From positions 1 through 56,690 of the forward strand of contig CAZWFQ010000018.1 of the NCBI GenBank assembly GCA_964633225.1: a stretch of 56,690 bases of DNA. Direction: 5' to 3'. Position numbers and translations under genes: made by a program. Below the pieces are notes generated by a model. The model worked only from the letters and a program-made list of their open reading frames with translations, made no database searches and had not been told where the DNA came from. Positions 1-8,061 of this stretch are shown piece by piece (position 1 is the first letter of the stretch; the number at the start of each line of letters is the position of its first letter). The DNA is from JAKQIM01 sp964633225 (GTDB taxonomy: Bacteria > Chloroflexota > Anaerolineae > Anaerolineales > UBA4823).

Positions 1-7
1 ATATTTT

Positions 8-16
8 ATTATACCA
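8..16 (-). promoter_or_regulatory. Possible extended -10 promoter for an upstream divergent gene
   Basis: Read on the minus strand this is TGGTATAAT, an extended -10 element. It would drive a gene lying beyond the left edge of the window. I see no convincing -35, and the target gene is not visible, so this is tentative. Confidence 0.3.
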
Positions 17-79
17 ATTGAACTACTATTTAGGCGCGACTTGTCTAAATTGCAAAGTGGAATTCATCGAGCTTTTCCC

Positions 80-108
80 TTGCCATCTGAGGCAACCGCC
101 TCTATAAT
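80..108 (+). promoter_or_regulatory. Promoter TTGCCA-N17-TATAAT, predicted leaderless start
   Basis: TTGCCA (80-85) and TATAAT (103-108) are separated by exactly 17 nt, a near-consensus housekeeping promoter. The ATG at 115 lies 6 nt after the -10, so transcription should begin at or next to the start codon. The same -35 hexamer and spacing occur at the tRNA-Pro promoter (18425-18453). Confidence 0.75.
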
Positions 109-114
109 CTCAAC

Positions 115-816
115 ATGAGCCAATTATCAACTCTATTCCGTCTTCAACAAATTGACAGCCATCTTGACCAGGTTAAGCACCGGCTACAAGAAATCCAAGC
201 TGCATTGAGCGAAGATGCGGTTTTACAACAGGCTCTTCAAGTCAATGCCAATGCCGAGGCATTTCTCAATGGAGAACGCCAAAAGCTGCGCCTTGCAGAG
301 AATGAGGTCGGTGGACAAAAGATCAAGATTGGGCAAAACGAATCCACCTTATATGGTGGTAAAGTGCAAAACCCCAAAGAGCTACAAGACCTACAAAAAG
401 AGGTTGCTTCTCTCAAAAAATACCTCAGCATCTTGGAAGATCGACAGTTAGAAGCAATGATGGCAGTGGAAGAAGCCGAGGCCGAATACGAAAAAACGGA
501 TGCAGCGGTTAAGGCTGTGCAAGCAAACCTGATTCAGCAGCAATCTCAATTGCGCGGGGAACAGACATCCTTGCAAGAACAACTCGAGCGCCTGATGGTC
601 GAACGTCAAGCGGCTGTGGCGCCGCTTTCACCACAAGACTCTGCCCTGTACGAGCAGCTGCGGCAAACGCGCCGTGGTGTTGCCGTAGCGCGTATTGCCA
701 ACCGCACTTGCGGCGCGTGTGGCACCACACTTACCCCTGCCCTGGCGCAGTTGGCCCAGGTCCCAGATCAGATCGTGCGCTGCCCCACGTGTGGGCGCAT
801 TCTTTACTCAGGATAA
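115..816 (+). CDS. Coiled-coil protein with C-terminal C4 zinc ribbon (COG1579/CT398-like)
   Basis: A 233-residue cytosolic protein. Residues about 5-170 are rich in Leu, Gln, Glu and Ala and look like a long two-helix coiled coil. The C-terminus carries two Cys pairs (CGACG near residue 200 and CPTCG near 225), the four ligands of a zinc ribbon. This architecture matches the COG1579 family of predicted nucleic-acid-binding proteins, whose biochemical role is not settled. The start ATG follows a promoter with a 6-nt gap, with no Shine-Dalgarno site, so translation is predicted to be leaderless. The NACHT gene starts 24 nt downstream and is probably co-transcribed. Confidence 0.8.
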   Translation: MSQLSTLFRLQQIDSHLDQVKHRLQEIQAALSEDAVLQQALQVNANAEAFLNGERQKLRLAENEVGGQKIKIGQNESTLYGGKVQNPKELQDLQKEVASLKKYLSILEDRQLEAMMAVEEAEAEYEKTDAAVKAVQANLIQQQSQLRGEQTSLQEQLERLMVERQAAVAPLSPQDSALYEQLRQTRRGVAVARIANRTCGACGTTLTPALAQLAQVPDQIVRCPTCGRILYSG

Positions 817-840
817 AACACCGAACACAGGTAGGCGCGA

Positions 841-3519
841 ATGGAATTTTTACGCAACCTTCAAATCGATCGCATATCCTTTTGGATAGGTTTTGCAGGT
901 GGGATCATCTTTGCCTGGCTGGCATCGACCCTTAAACGTTATCTGCCAGATTTTCTAAAGTTCACCCGCGAGCGCCTGCAAGCTGCCCGCGAAAGCGTTA
1001 GCACAGGGGTAGAGATCCGTTTACGCAATGATATGGTACGCCTGGCTCAACGCCAACACATCGCATCAACGCTTTTCTCGCTGGATGAAATCGCCATTGA
1101 ACCCCGTTTAATTGCCCCATCGCCAACCGTAAGTGCGCCAGATGAGCCGCTGCCATTGGATATGGTTCAATTGACCGTCCCTTATACGCCTGATTGGCCA
1201 GCTATGGCAACTATATACAAGGCCCCTGCACTGTCCCTGGCGCAAAGCCTTCAGGGAGGCGCCAATTTGATCCTGTTTGGCAACCCAGGCAGTGGAAAAA
1301 CCGTGGCCTTGGCCCTTTTGGCCTCCCAAATGGCGCGCCGAGACCCCAGAGTGGGCGCGCTGGGAGACTATTTGCCCTTGTACCTGCATGCAGTTGACCT
1401 TCCTCTGCAAGTCGAAGCCGCACCCGAAAATTTGCCCGACACTGCAACAGAAACACCTTCTCCAGCCGTCATTCAAGCAGTAGAAACCGTCGAATCCCTG
1501 GGTCAAACTGAGCCAGAACCGTCTACCAAGGCTGCGCCTGCCGCAAAGGGGCGTCCAACAAAGCTCAAGACTCCCCTGGAAATCCTCACCGAGGCGGTTG
1601 CGCGCAATGTCTCTACCATGACTCAACCACGGCTGCCCGGACTGCTGCGCACGAGCCTGGAGAACAACCACGCATTCTTACTCTTGGACGGTCTGGATGA
1701 ACTGCCCCATGAGCGCTGCACACAAGTTGTGAAATTTATGGCGGCCCTCCTACAACAATACCCGGGCTTGCGCGCGGTGGTTGCCACATCGCCGACCTTT
1801 TTTGCTGGGCTCCCAGACCTTGGATTCCAACCCATCGCCATGACCGAATGGGGCCCAGCCGAAAGGACATCCTTCATCGAGAAATGGGGCAGCCTGTGGA
1901 CGCGTTATATTATCCCCTCTCCTCTCTCCCAAGGCCAAGGCCCTGAGCCAATCAATACACGCTTTCTCAATAGCTGGTTGATCGCCCAAGATGCGCTCAG
2001 TACTCCCCTTGAGTTGACCCTCAAGACCTGGGCAGCTTACGCGGGCGATATCCTTGGGCCCGATCTTGCCAACCTGGTTGAAGCTTACTTGCGCCGCATG
2101 ACGGTTGAACTCTCGGGAGCGCACCTGCCCATGGGGTTGTTGGCCATGCAAATGGTCACCAATCAAAGCCCCGTACTAAGCCAATCTGAGGCGGAGAAAT
2201 GGGCAACCAATTTTCTCAAAACCGATGCCACGCCAGATGACGCGCCCCCAGAGGATCCATCCACCACAAACGATCAAGCTCCTGAGACAAAATCTACGCC
2301 AACCCGCCATGCATCGACTCGCCAGACAATCTCTACTTTAACAAACAGCGGCGTGTTAACCCAGCACGCCGACAACCGCATCCGTTTTGTTCATCCAATT
2401 ATTACAGGCTACCTGGCTGCAGAAGGAATCGCAGACAAAGGTGATTTTTCTGTCCTTGAAAGCCAATCCTTCTGGGCCGGCAAACAGCTTACGGGTTATT
2501 TCTTGGCGCGCACCAGCGACATTGGCAGCCTTGTCCAACAAGTTTTTCGTAAAGAAGATTTCCTTTACCGCGATCAGTTGCAGGTTGCCCGCTGGTTGCG
2601 CCTGGCGCCCAAGAATGTGACCTGGCGCACTTTATTGCTGCGTTACCTGGTCAGTATTTTGCAAAAAGAGCATGCCACCCTGGCTTTAGCAACGCGCATT
2701 GTCGCTGCCCTGGCCTCATCCGGCGATCCGGGCGTCGGTGGATTGTTCCGCCAACTGCTGAAATCAGATCAGGATCATCTACGCCAGGTTGCCGCATTAG
2801 GTTGTGGCTTGTTGCGCGATCCCAAAGCCGTTGAAGATTTGGCGGTGGTGATGCAAGAGTCAAATCAGACCGTCAGCCGGGCTGCCTGCCTAGCATTGGT
2901 AGCAATTGGTGATAAAAACGCCCTGGAGGCCATTGCAGACGCCCTGCTTCACGGGAGCGAAATGCTGCGTCGTTCAGCGGCCGAAGCCCTGGCCAATCAT
3001 CCTGAAGAAGGTCACCCCGCACTTGAAGAGGGCAGCGCCATGGACGACCTGATGGTTCGCCGCTCTGTTGTTTTCGGCTTACAGCGCGTCAACCAACCCT
3101 GGGCTATTCAAATCCTTGACAAGCTACAATTAGAGGATAAGGAATGGATCGTCCGGAATGCAGCCAACCAGGCTATGGAAGAACTGAAGCGTCCCAACCC
3201 CTATATCCCCCGCCCAGTGGTTCCCCTCACTGAAGCTGCCTGGTTGATTGCCTTCGCCAGCAAACAAGGAATGAGCGTCGAACCGGGCAAACCAGCGACT
3301 GATTTAGTGTTGCAGGCGCTCAAGAACGGCGATGAAGAGCAGCGCCTAGAAGCCCTGGACTACCTGCGTTTGCACGCCGATACAGAAATTGTCCACAACA
3401 TTTATCATTACTATTTTGGTGGACAAAGCGAAATGCGAGATGTGGCATTTAATACCCTGTGGGTTATCGCTGCGGCTGGCACCAAGCTGCCATCTCCAAC
3501 ACAATATGGGTTTGGATAG
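841..3519 (+). CDS. Membrane-anchored NACHT-family NTPase with HEAT repeats
   Basis: An 892-residue STAND-type NTPase. Residues about 12-29 form one hydrophobic helix (ISFWIGFAGGIIFAWLAS), a probable membrane anchor. A P-loop GNPGSGKT lies at residues 147-154 and a Walker B LLLDGLDEL at about 280-288, the hallmark of NACHT domains. A low-complexity Pro/Thr/Glu insert separates the two (about residues 195-240). From about residue 615 to the end the protein is made of alpha-helical HEAT-like repeats, a ligand- or partner-sensing scaffold in this superfamily. NACHT proteins act as signal-triggered switches, including in phage defence and transcription control. Here no effector domain or defence neighbour is visible, so the role is unknown. 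It follows the zinc-ribbon gene by 24 nt and ends at a strong terminator. Confidence 0.8.
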   Translation: MEFLRNLQIDRISFWIGFAGGIIFAWLASTLKRYLPDFLKFTRERLQAARESVSTGVEIRLRNDMVRLAQRQHIASTLFSLDEIAIEPRLIAPSPTVSAPDEPLPLDMVQLTVPYTPDWPAMATIYKAPALSLAQSLQGGANLILFGNPGSGKTVALALLASQMARRDPRVGALGDYLPLYLHAVDLPLQVEAAPENLPDTATETPSPAVIQAVETVESLGQTEPEPSTKAAPAAKGRPTKLKTPLEILTEAVARNVSTMTQPRLPGLLRTSLENNHAFLLLDGLDELPHERCTQVVKFMAALLQQYPGLRAVVATSPTFFAGLPDLGFQPIAMTEWGPAERTSFIEKWGSLWTRYIIPSPLSQGQGPEPINTRFLNSWLIAQDALSTPLELTLKTWAAYAGDILGPDLANLVEAYLRRMTVELSGAHLPMGLLAMQMVTNQSPVLSQSEAEKWATNFLKTDATPDDAPPEDPSTTNDQAPETKSTPTRHASTRQTISTLTNSGVLTQHADNRIRFVHPIITGYLAAEGIADKGDFSVLESQSFWAGKQLTGYFLARTSDIGSLVQQVFRKEDFLYRDQLQVARWLRLAPKNVTWRTLLLRYLVSILQKEHATLALATRIVAALASSGDPGVGGLFRQLLKSDQDHLRQVAALGCGLLRDPKAVEDLAVVMQESNQTVSRAACLALVAIGDKNALEAIADALLHGSEMLRRSAAEALANHPEEGHPALEEGSAMDDLMVRRSVVFGLQRVNQPWAIQILDKLQLEDKEWIVRNAANQAMEELKRPNPYIPRPVVPLTEAAWLIAFASKQGMSVEPGKPATDLVLQALKNGDEEQRLEALDYLRLHADTEIVHNIYHYYFGGQSEMRDVAFNTLWVIAAAGTKLPSPTQYGFG

Positions 3520-3524
3520 CCATC

Positions 3525-3573
3525 ACAAAAACAAACCGGAGCGGGTTCAATATCCGCTCCGGTTTGTTTTTGT
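3525..3573. terminator. Bidirectional rho-independent terminator
   Basis: A perfect stem of about 20 bp (left arm 3525-3544, right arm 3554-3573, 9-nt loop) is flanked by A5 on the left and T5 on the right. It can therefore end transcription from both sides, between the convergent NACHT gene and the yggU-like gene. Confidence 0.9.
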
Positions 3574-3584
3574 ATATTTTCCAG

Positions 3585-3896
3585 TTATTTCAAGTGCGCC
3601 AGGATGCGCTCGTGAACTGACTCGGCATCCAAATCCAAAACAGAAACCAATTTATCCTTGCCAGTTTCTCCAGCCACAACCTCAAGACTAGACGGCGCCA
3701 CCCCCAATACTTTGGCCAAAAACCCAATCAATGCCTGGTTCGCCTCGCTTTCCACTGGCGGGGCAACCAAACGCACACGTACAGTTCCATCACTCAGGAT
3801 TTCAGCTATCTCATTGTGGCTGGAACGGGGCGTGATCCGGATCGCTAATGCGGCGCCCTTTCTGCCATTGTGGAGGTGAAATTTTGGGGAGTCCAT
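3585..3896 (-). CDS. DUF167/YggU family protein
   Basis: A 103-residue protein with the complete DUF167 fold signature: a basic N-terminal strand (ALAIRITPRSSHNEI), then VRLVAPPVESEANQAL and the C-terminal SLEVVAGETGKDKLVSV. The family is widespread and often sits beside yggT and yggS, but its biochemical function is not established. GAGAGG lies upstream of the ATG. It is the last gene of the minus-strand run starting at 9177, directly after yggT, and ends at the bidirectional terminator. Confidence 0.85.
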   Translation of the reverse strand: MDSPKFHLHNGRKGAALAIRITPRSSHNEIAEILSDGTVRVRLVAPPVESEANQALIGFLAKVLGVAPSSLEVVAGETGKDKLVSVLDLDAESVHERILAHLK

Positions 3897-3913
3897 CGCT
3901 TTCCTCTCTTTGT

Positions 3914-4177
3914 TCAGGAAAAGAATCTGAATAATAATGCTACCAGTATTTTACCCGACAATTGCACAAATATGAGTAAAATCACTGGACTAAAATCAAA
4001 ACCACCCACCGGAGGCACAAACTTCCGGATAGGCATCAACATTGGCTCCACCACCCGATCAAACCCCTGGCGCACCGGATGATAAGGCGACACAAAGTAA
4101 GATAAGAATACTTGCACGATCACGCCCAGAGTGATCAATTGAACCAGCAAATTGATGAAACCAACCAAAACCATCAT
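3914..4177 (-). CDS. yggT: YggT family integral membrane protein
   Basis: An 87-residue protein with two hydrophobic segments (about residues 3-25 and 62-84) linked by the conserved loop SPYHPVRQGFDRVVEPMLMPIR, which is typical of the YggT family. YggT proteins are implicated in osmotic or division-related membrane functions, but their mechanism is unknown. I chose the ATG at 4177 because GGAGG sits 7 nt upstream; a longer TTG start at 4195 would overlap the yggS stop and lacks a site. It begins 14 nt after yggS and precedes the YggU-like gene, the usual yggS-yggT-yggU order. Confidence 0.85.
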   Translation of the reverse strand: MMVLVGFINLLVQLITLGVIVQVFLSYFVSPYHPVRQGFDRVVEPMLMPIRKFVPPVGGFDFSPVILLIFVQLSGKILVALLFRFFS

Positions 4178-4191
4178 AAATAACCTCCATC

Positions 4192-4911
4192 TCAACCAGG
4201 GCGCGGACCCAGAATAGCCTGCCCCACTCGTACCCAGGTTGCTCCTTCTTGCACAGCAACCTCAAAATCATTGCTCATCCCCATCGAAAGCTCATCCCAG
4301 CTTGCTTCGGGGAAATACCTTTTCAAGAACAACTGCAGACGCTTAAGTTTTTGAAAATGCGGGCGCGCCGATTCTGGATCGAGGTCCAGGGGCGGCATGG
4401 CCATCAGTCCGCGCACCTTTAAACCCGGCAGCGCCAGGATCTCACCTATGTCATCCACAAGCCCGGGCCATAATGCATCTTGCCAGGCATCCCAGCCAGA
4501 TTTACTCATCTCACCACTGACATTGAATTGCAGTAAAACCGGAATCGCTCGCTGGTTATCAAGTGCCAGGCGGCTAAGTCGCCCAGCCAATTTCAGGCTA
4601 TCTAAAGAATGCAAATAATCAAAATGCTCACAAACAAGCCCAGCCTTTCGCCCCTGGAGATGTCCAATCATATGCCATTCCACCCCCAGGCCGGTAGTTG
4701 CCTGAATTTTTGAAATGGCCTCCTCGGCGTAATTTTCGCCCAGGTAGCGCGCCCCGGCTGTGATGGCAGCCATAACAGTTTCAATCGGGTGAAGCTTTGT
4801 AACCACCACCAGGTGAACCTCCGCCGGGTCGCGCCCAACCGAGCAGGCTGCACGATTGATACGCTCTACCACGTTTGCATAACGAGTACGAATGCTATCG
4901 ACCGGGTCCAT
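4192..4911 (-). CDS. yggS: YggS/PLPBP family pyridoxal-phosphate homeostasis protein
   Basis: A 239-residue single-domain protein with the alanine-racemase N-terminal TIM-barrel fold. The PLP-binding lysine lies in VVVTKLHP (about residue 38), followed by GARYLGENYAEEA, WHMIGHLQGRKA, and the C-terminal phosphate-binding SMGMSNDFEVAVQEG and VRVGQAILG. Family members have no known catalytic activity; they buffer free PLP and affect amino-acid and keto-acid pools. GAGGAGCGC precedes the ATG. It lies between pgeF and yggT in the same operon, 9 nt after pgeF. Confidence 0.92.
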   Translation of the reverse strand: MDPVDSIRTRYANVVERINRAACSVGRDPAEVHLVVVTKLHPIETVMAAITAGARYLGENYAEEAISKIQATTGLGVEWHMIGHLQGRKAGLVCEHFDYLHSLDSLKLAGRLSRLALDNQRAIPVLLQFNVSGEMSKSGWDAWQDALWPGLVDDIGEILALPGLKVRGLMAMPPLDLDPESARPHFQKLKRLQLFLKRYFPEASWDELSMGMSNDFEVAVQEGATWVRVGQAILGPRPG

Positions 4912-4920
4912 GCGCTCCTC

Positions 4921-5706
4921 TTAACCTTGCAGCCTAATCGCTGCGCCAAACCGACCCGTTTTCCCCTTTTCGGCTCGATGAGAAAACCAATCTTCCAGGT
5001 GACAGGCAGTACAGATCCCTGCCACTTCAATCTGTTTCACACCAGCCTGTTCAAGATGCATGCGATTGGCAGCCCATAAGTCAAATTTCACGGCACCATT
5101 CACACGCAATAAAAGGCTTTCTGCACCTGCCCCAAATGCATGGTTTACTTGTGCCACAACATCGGGCCCTACCTCATAATGATCCGGCCCAATCGATGGG
5201 CCAATTGCAGCCAGGATATCACCCGGATGGCAGCCATAATCCTTGTGCATGCTTTCTATTATGGCTCGAGCCACCTCTTTGACTGTTCCCATCCAACCTG
5301 CATGCGCCAGGCCCACAACCTTCCGAACCGGGTCATGCAGCAAAATAGGGACACAATCAGCAAAACGCATCAGCAGCGTCAAACCCGGGCGATCCGTGAT
5401 AATCGCATCCGCGCGCACATGGGGTTCGTGCACAAGGCGGGGTCGATTGGCGTGCACCACATCCGTGCTGTGCACCTGCCAGACATCGTATACATCTTGA
5501 GCATCGCTCCCCATTGCACACAGCGCACGGCGGCGGTTTTCAACCACTCGTTCCGTATCATCCCCCACCGTTCCGCCCAGGTTAAGGCTTTCCCACGGGA
5601 TTGGACTAACCCCGCCCCGTCGCGTGAACACAGCATGGGCAATTCCAGACTGGCTCAATGCCTCAAAAGCAAAATAACGGATCCCATCTACCTGGCTAAA
5701 CGACAT
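4921..5706 (-). CDS. pgeF: PgeF/YfiH family purine nucleosidase-laccase-fold protein (peptidoglycan editing factor)
   Basis: A 261-residue protein of the multicopper-laccase-like DUF152 family. Metal-ligand motifs are present: VHSTDVV, ADCVPILLHDP, GLAHAGWMGTV and CTACHLEDWFSHRAEKG. The common HAGWRGT reads HAGWMGT here. Characterised homologues remove wrongly incorporated residues from peptidoglycan precursors, and others act as purine nucleoside phosphorylases, so either activity is possible. It lies 35 nt downstream of the glutaredoxin-DUF2085 gene and just before yggS. An L,D-transpeptidase at the head of the same operon fits a cell-wall role. Confidence 0.88.
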   Translation of the reverse strand: MSFSQVDGIRYFAFEALSQSGIAHAVFTRRGGVSPIPWESLNLGGTVGDDTERVVENRRRALCAMGSDAQDVYDVWQVHSTDVVHANRPRLVHEPHVRADAIITDRPGLTLLMRFADCVPILLHDPVRKVVGLAHAGWMGTVKEVARAIIESMHKDYGCHPGDILAAIGPSIGPDHYEVGPDVVAQVNHAFGAGAESLLLRVNGAVKFDLWAANRMHLEQAGVKQIEVAGICTACHLEDWFSHRAEKGKTGRFGAAIRLQG

Positions 5707-5741
5707 GGTTGGTTTCTCAGTTCACGACCACGTGGCTCAAG

Positions 5742-6755
5742 CTACTTGCGCGTACCAGGATCGCTTTTTGCAGTGTTCTGTTGTTTTTGCATACGGCGAA
5801 ATTTGGATGATAGGTACTTCACATTATCTACCATTGTTTCTTCGGTAATCGGGTAGCCAAACCATGCCGTCACAAAGCCAAACAGCCCCCCGGTTATGGT
5901 GCGGATGAGAGGTGTGCTTTCGCGGTATGGCAAGAAATTAAAAGGCGGCTGGCTGAGCAATTGACTCACACCATCCAAACCGATTGGTACAATCCCAATA
6001 CAAAGCCATATGATCCAATGCAGCGATTTCAACTGGCGGCGAAAAACTGCAAAAAACAACCCAAATGCCAGGATGCCAAGGTAAATGGCCACATCGCGTT
6101 GGCAAAGTGCCACCTTGTAACCCAACATGTCGTCGCCACGATAATCGCGCGCCGCCCAAAGGTCATCCGACGAGAAGCCTGTAGCCTGCTCATATGGAAT
6201 CATTCCTTCCACGCCAGCCGCGGCCCGCGGATAAGCCATCTGCTCACCAAATAAGTACCAGGAACGATAGGCAAATCCATGGCAAACATAACTATAAGCT
6301 TTATAGATCAAACCGGCCGGGGCTTCGGCACCCACTTTCATCAACACCGGCGCAAGGAAAGGCAGGCCGACATAAATCAATACAAACAGGTTGAAAACTG
6401 CCAGATAATGGCGAGAAAACCACAACATAAATCCATCGGATTGTTTCCAAACAACCGGGATTTGAATCTCGTTATTTCTAATCGCGGCGTCAATCGTGGC
6501 GATTTGATTTTCACGATGCAAAACTGCCTTGAATGTAATCCGCAGATCCTGCTGCTCAATTGGTGCTTTCATTTTATACGGGCCAATTTGGACAACTGGC
6601 ACATTGAACCCATATTCTTTACGAAGTTTTGGATCTCCATCTACATCCACCACGTTCAGATGATGAGGGTATTCTGTTTGCAACGCATCCAGGTTGGCCC
6701 TCGCCTGTTCACATAGATGGCAATCCGCCCGGCTGTACAAGGTTACTTCAATCAT
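5742..6755 (-). CDS. Glutaredoxin-like domain fused to a DUF2085 membrane domain
   Basis: A 337-residue fusion. Residues 1-80 form a thioredoxin/glutaredoxin-like fold with the redox pair CHLC at 12-15 and a cis-Pro region (NVPVVQIG). The rest has four or so hydrophobic segments and DUF2085 signatures: YVCHGFAYRSWYLFGEQ, then VALCQRDVAIYLGILAFG. DUF2085 is a membrane family of unknown function. About 40 residues separate the two DUF2085 motifs here, more than in short members. The gene overlaps tlpA by 4 nt, so it is co-translated with a thiol oxidoreductase that follows ccdA. This suggests a membrane thiol-disulfide role, which is inference. Confidence 0.8.
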   Translation of the reverse strand: MIEVTLYSRADCHLCEQARANLDALQTEYPHHLNVVDVDGDPKLRKEYGFNVPVVQIGPYKMKAPIEQQDLRITFKAVLHRENQIATIDAAIRNNEIQIPVVWKQSDGFMLWFSRHYLAVFNLFVLIYVGLPFLAPVLMKVGAEAPAGLIYKAYSYVCHGFAYRSWYLFGEQMAYPRAAAGVEGMIPYEQATGFSSDDLWAARDYRGDDMLGYKVALCQRDVAIYLGILAFGLFFAVFRRQLKSLHWIIWLCIGIVPIGLDGVSQLLSQPPFNFLPYRESTPLIRTITGGLFGFVTAWFGYPITEETMVDNVKYLSSKFRRMQKQQNTAKSDPGTRK

Positions 6756-7327
6756 TCACCAACTCCAATCATCCGAAGATACTGATCAATCTGTGCAGCA
6801 GATAACGTACCAATATGTTGGGCTTGCAAAACTCCATCCGCATCCACAAAAAATGAAGTGGGGTAAGCATGAACACCGTATAAATCCTGAACACTTCCAT
6901 CAGGATCAAGTAAGATCGAGAAAGTCAAGCCTTTCAAATTGATATAATCTAGCACATCTTGCCTAGGTTCTGAAGCATTGACCGCCAAAATGAGCAGTCG
7001 AGAATCGTATTGATTGTATCTGTCTTGCAGTAAGGGCATTTCAGAATCACATGGTCCACACCAACTGGCCCAGAAATTAATCATGATGGGGTAACCGCGC
7101 AAATCCTGGAACTCTACCTCCTGCCCGTTCAACGCCTCCAACGAGAAGCCTGGCGCGGAAGACCCAATTACCAGTACAGCGGGCGGCTCACCACCCGCAG
7201 AAGATGGGGTGGACCCCAACACGTACTTCCCCACCCCAAAAGCCATTAGAATAACAAAGCCAATCCATATTCCACCAAACAGGCTGACCAATAAAACCAA
7301 TAAACTTTTACCCCTTGATATTTCCAT
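6752..7327 (-). CDS. TlpA/ResA-like membrane-anchored thiol-disulfide oxidoreductase
   Basis: A 191-residue protein with an N-terminal uncleaved signal anchor (about residues 8-35) and a TlpA-type thioredoxin domain. The active site is WASWCGPC at about residue 90, and the cis-Pro is in VHAYPTSFFVD. Such proteins reduce disulfides outside the membrane, for example in cytochrome c maturation, receiving electrons from CcdA. It sits directly after ccdA (6-nt gap) and overlaps the next gene by 4 nt. No other cytochrome c maturation gene is in the window, so the substrate is unknown. Confidence 0.88.
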   Translation of the reverse strand: MEISRGKSLLVLLVSLFGGIWIGFVILMAFGVGKYVLGSTPSSAGGEPPAVLVIGSSAPGFSLEALNGQEVEFQDLRGYPIMINFWASWCGPCDSEMPLLQDRYNQYDSRLLILAVNASEPRQDVLDYINLKGLTFSILLDPDGSVQDLYGVHAYPTSFFVDADGVLQAQHIGTLSAAQIDQYLRMIGVGE

Positions 7328-7333
7328 ACTGAT

Positions 7334-8047
7334 TTACAATCCAAAGTCCACAAAAATACCAAAACGAGAAAGCTGCTCGAAAATTCCAAAGAACAGCATA
7401 CCGCCAACAATCACCAACAGCACGCCCATCGCGATCTCAATATAACGCATTACTTTGCCATACTTCTTGATCACCACAGAAACCCAGCCAATCCCCAAAG
7501 CAGCAACCAGGAAAGGTATCGCTAACCCGGCCGAATATGCTGCCAACAGGATGGCCCCCTCCCAGATCCTGCCGCTGTGCAGCGAAATGGTCAAAATCGT
7601 ACCCAACACCGGGCCAACGCAAGGGGACCAACCAGCCGAGAAAAACACACCCATCAACGCCGATGACAAGTAACCCAATTTCTGGTCGGGCAGCTCTTGC
7701 CGGCGAGTGTCGTATTCTAAAAAGGGGATGCGGATAATGCCGATCATGTGAATGCCAAAAATGATCACGACAATTCCACCGATTTTGGCAATCACATTGC
7801 GCGCGTCATACAACATTCCACCCAAGGCTGACGTGGCAATACCCAACAGAATAAAAATGACGCTGAAGCCTAAGACAAAGGCCACGCCGTGCAAAAAGGT
7901 GGTCCAGCGGCCGCGCGTATCCCCACCCGCGGTGCGCCCGCCCAGGTAGCCAATATATGCCGGGACAAGTGAAAACACACATGGTGACAAGAAAGACGCC
8001 AAACCTGCCAAAAAAGCCAGGCCAATACTAACGCTGATACTATCCAA
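7334..8047 (-). CDS. ccdA: CcdA/DsbD-family transmembrane electron carrier
   Basis: A 237-residue polytopic protein with six predicted membrane segments. The two redox cysteines lie in the family motifs FLSPCVFSLVPAYIGYLGG (near residue 22) and SAGWSPCVGPVLGTIL (near residue 140). CcdA passes reducing equivalents from cytosolic thioredoxin to extracytoplasmic thioredoxin-like proteins, here presumably TlpA encoded next. Translation starts at TTG (8047), chosen because GGGAGG lies 5-6 nt upstream. It follows the L,D-transpeptidase gene by 14 nt. Confidence 0.9.
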   Translation of the reverse strand: MDSISVSIGLAFLAGLASFLSPCVFSLVPAYIGYLGGRTAGGDTRGRWTTFLHGVAFVLGFSVIFILLGIATSALGGMLYDARNVIAKIGGIVVIIFGIHMIGIIRIPFLEYDTRRQELPDQKLGYLSSALMGVFFSAGWSPCVGPVLGTILTISLHSGRIWEGAILLAAYSAGLAIPFLVAALGIGWVSVVIKKYGKVMRYIEIAMGVLLVIVGGMLFFGIFEQLSRFGIFVDFGL

Positions 8048-8061
8048 AGGTGCCTCCCAGC

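Noticed and set aside
1108..2166. Two minus-strand frames opposite the NACHT gene
   Set aside because: No family motif or start signal, and they lie inside a well supported gene.
5140..5856. 238-codon plus-strand open frame
   Set aside because: Antisense to pgeF and the end of the DUF2085 gene, both clear family members; product looks like an arbitrary back-translation.
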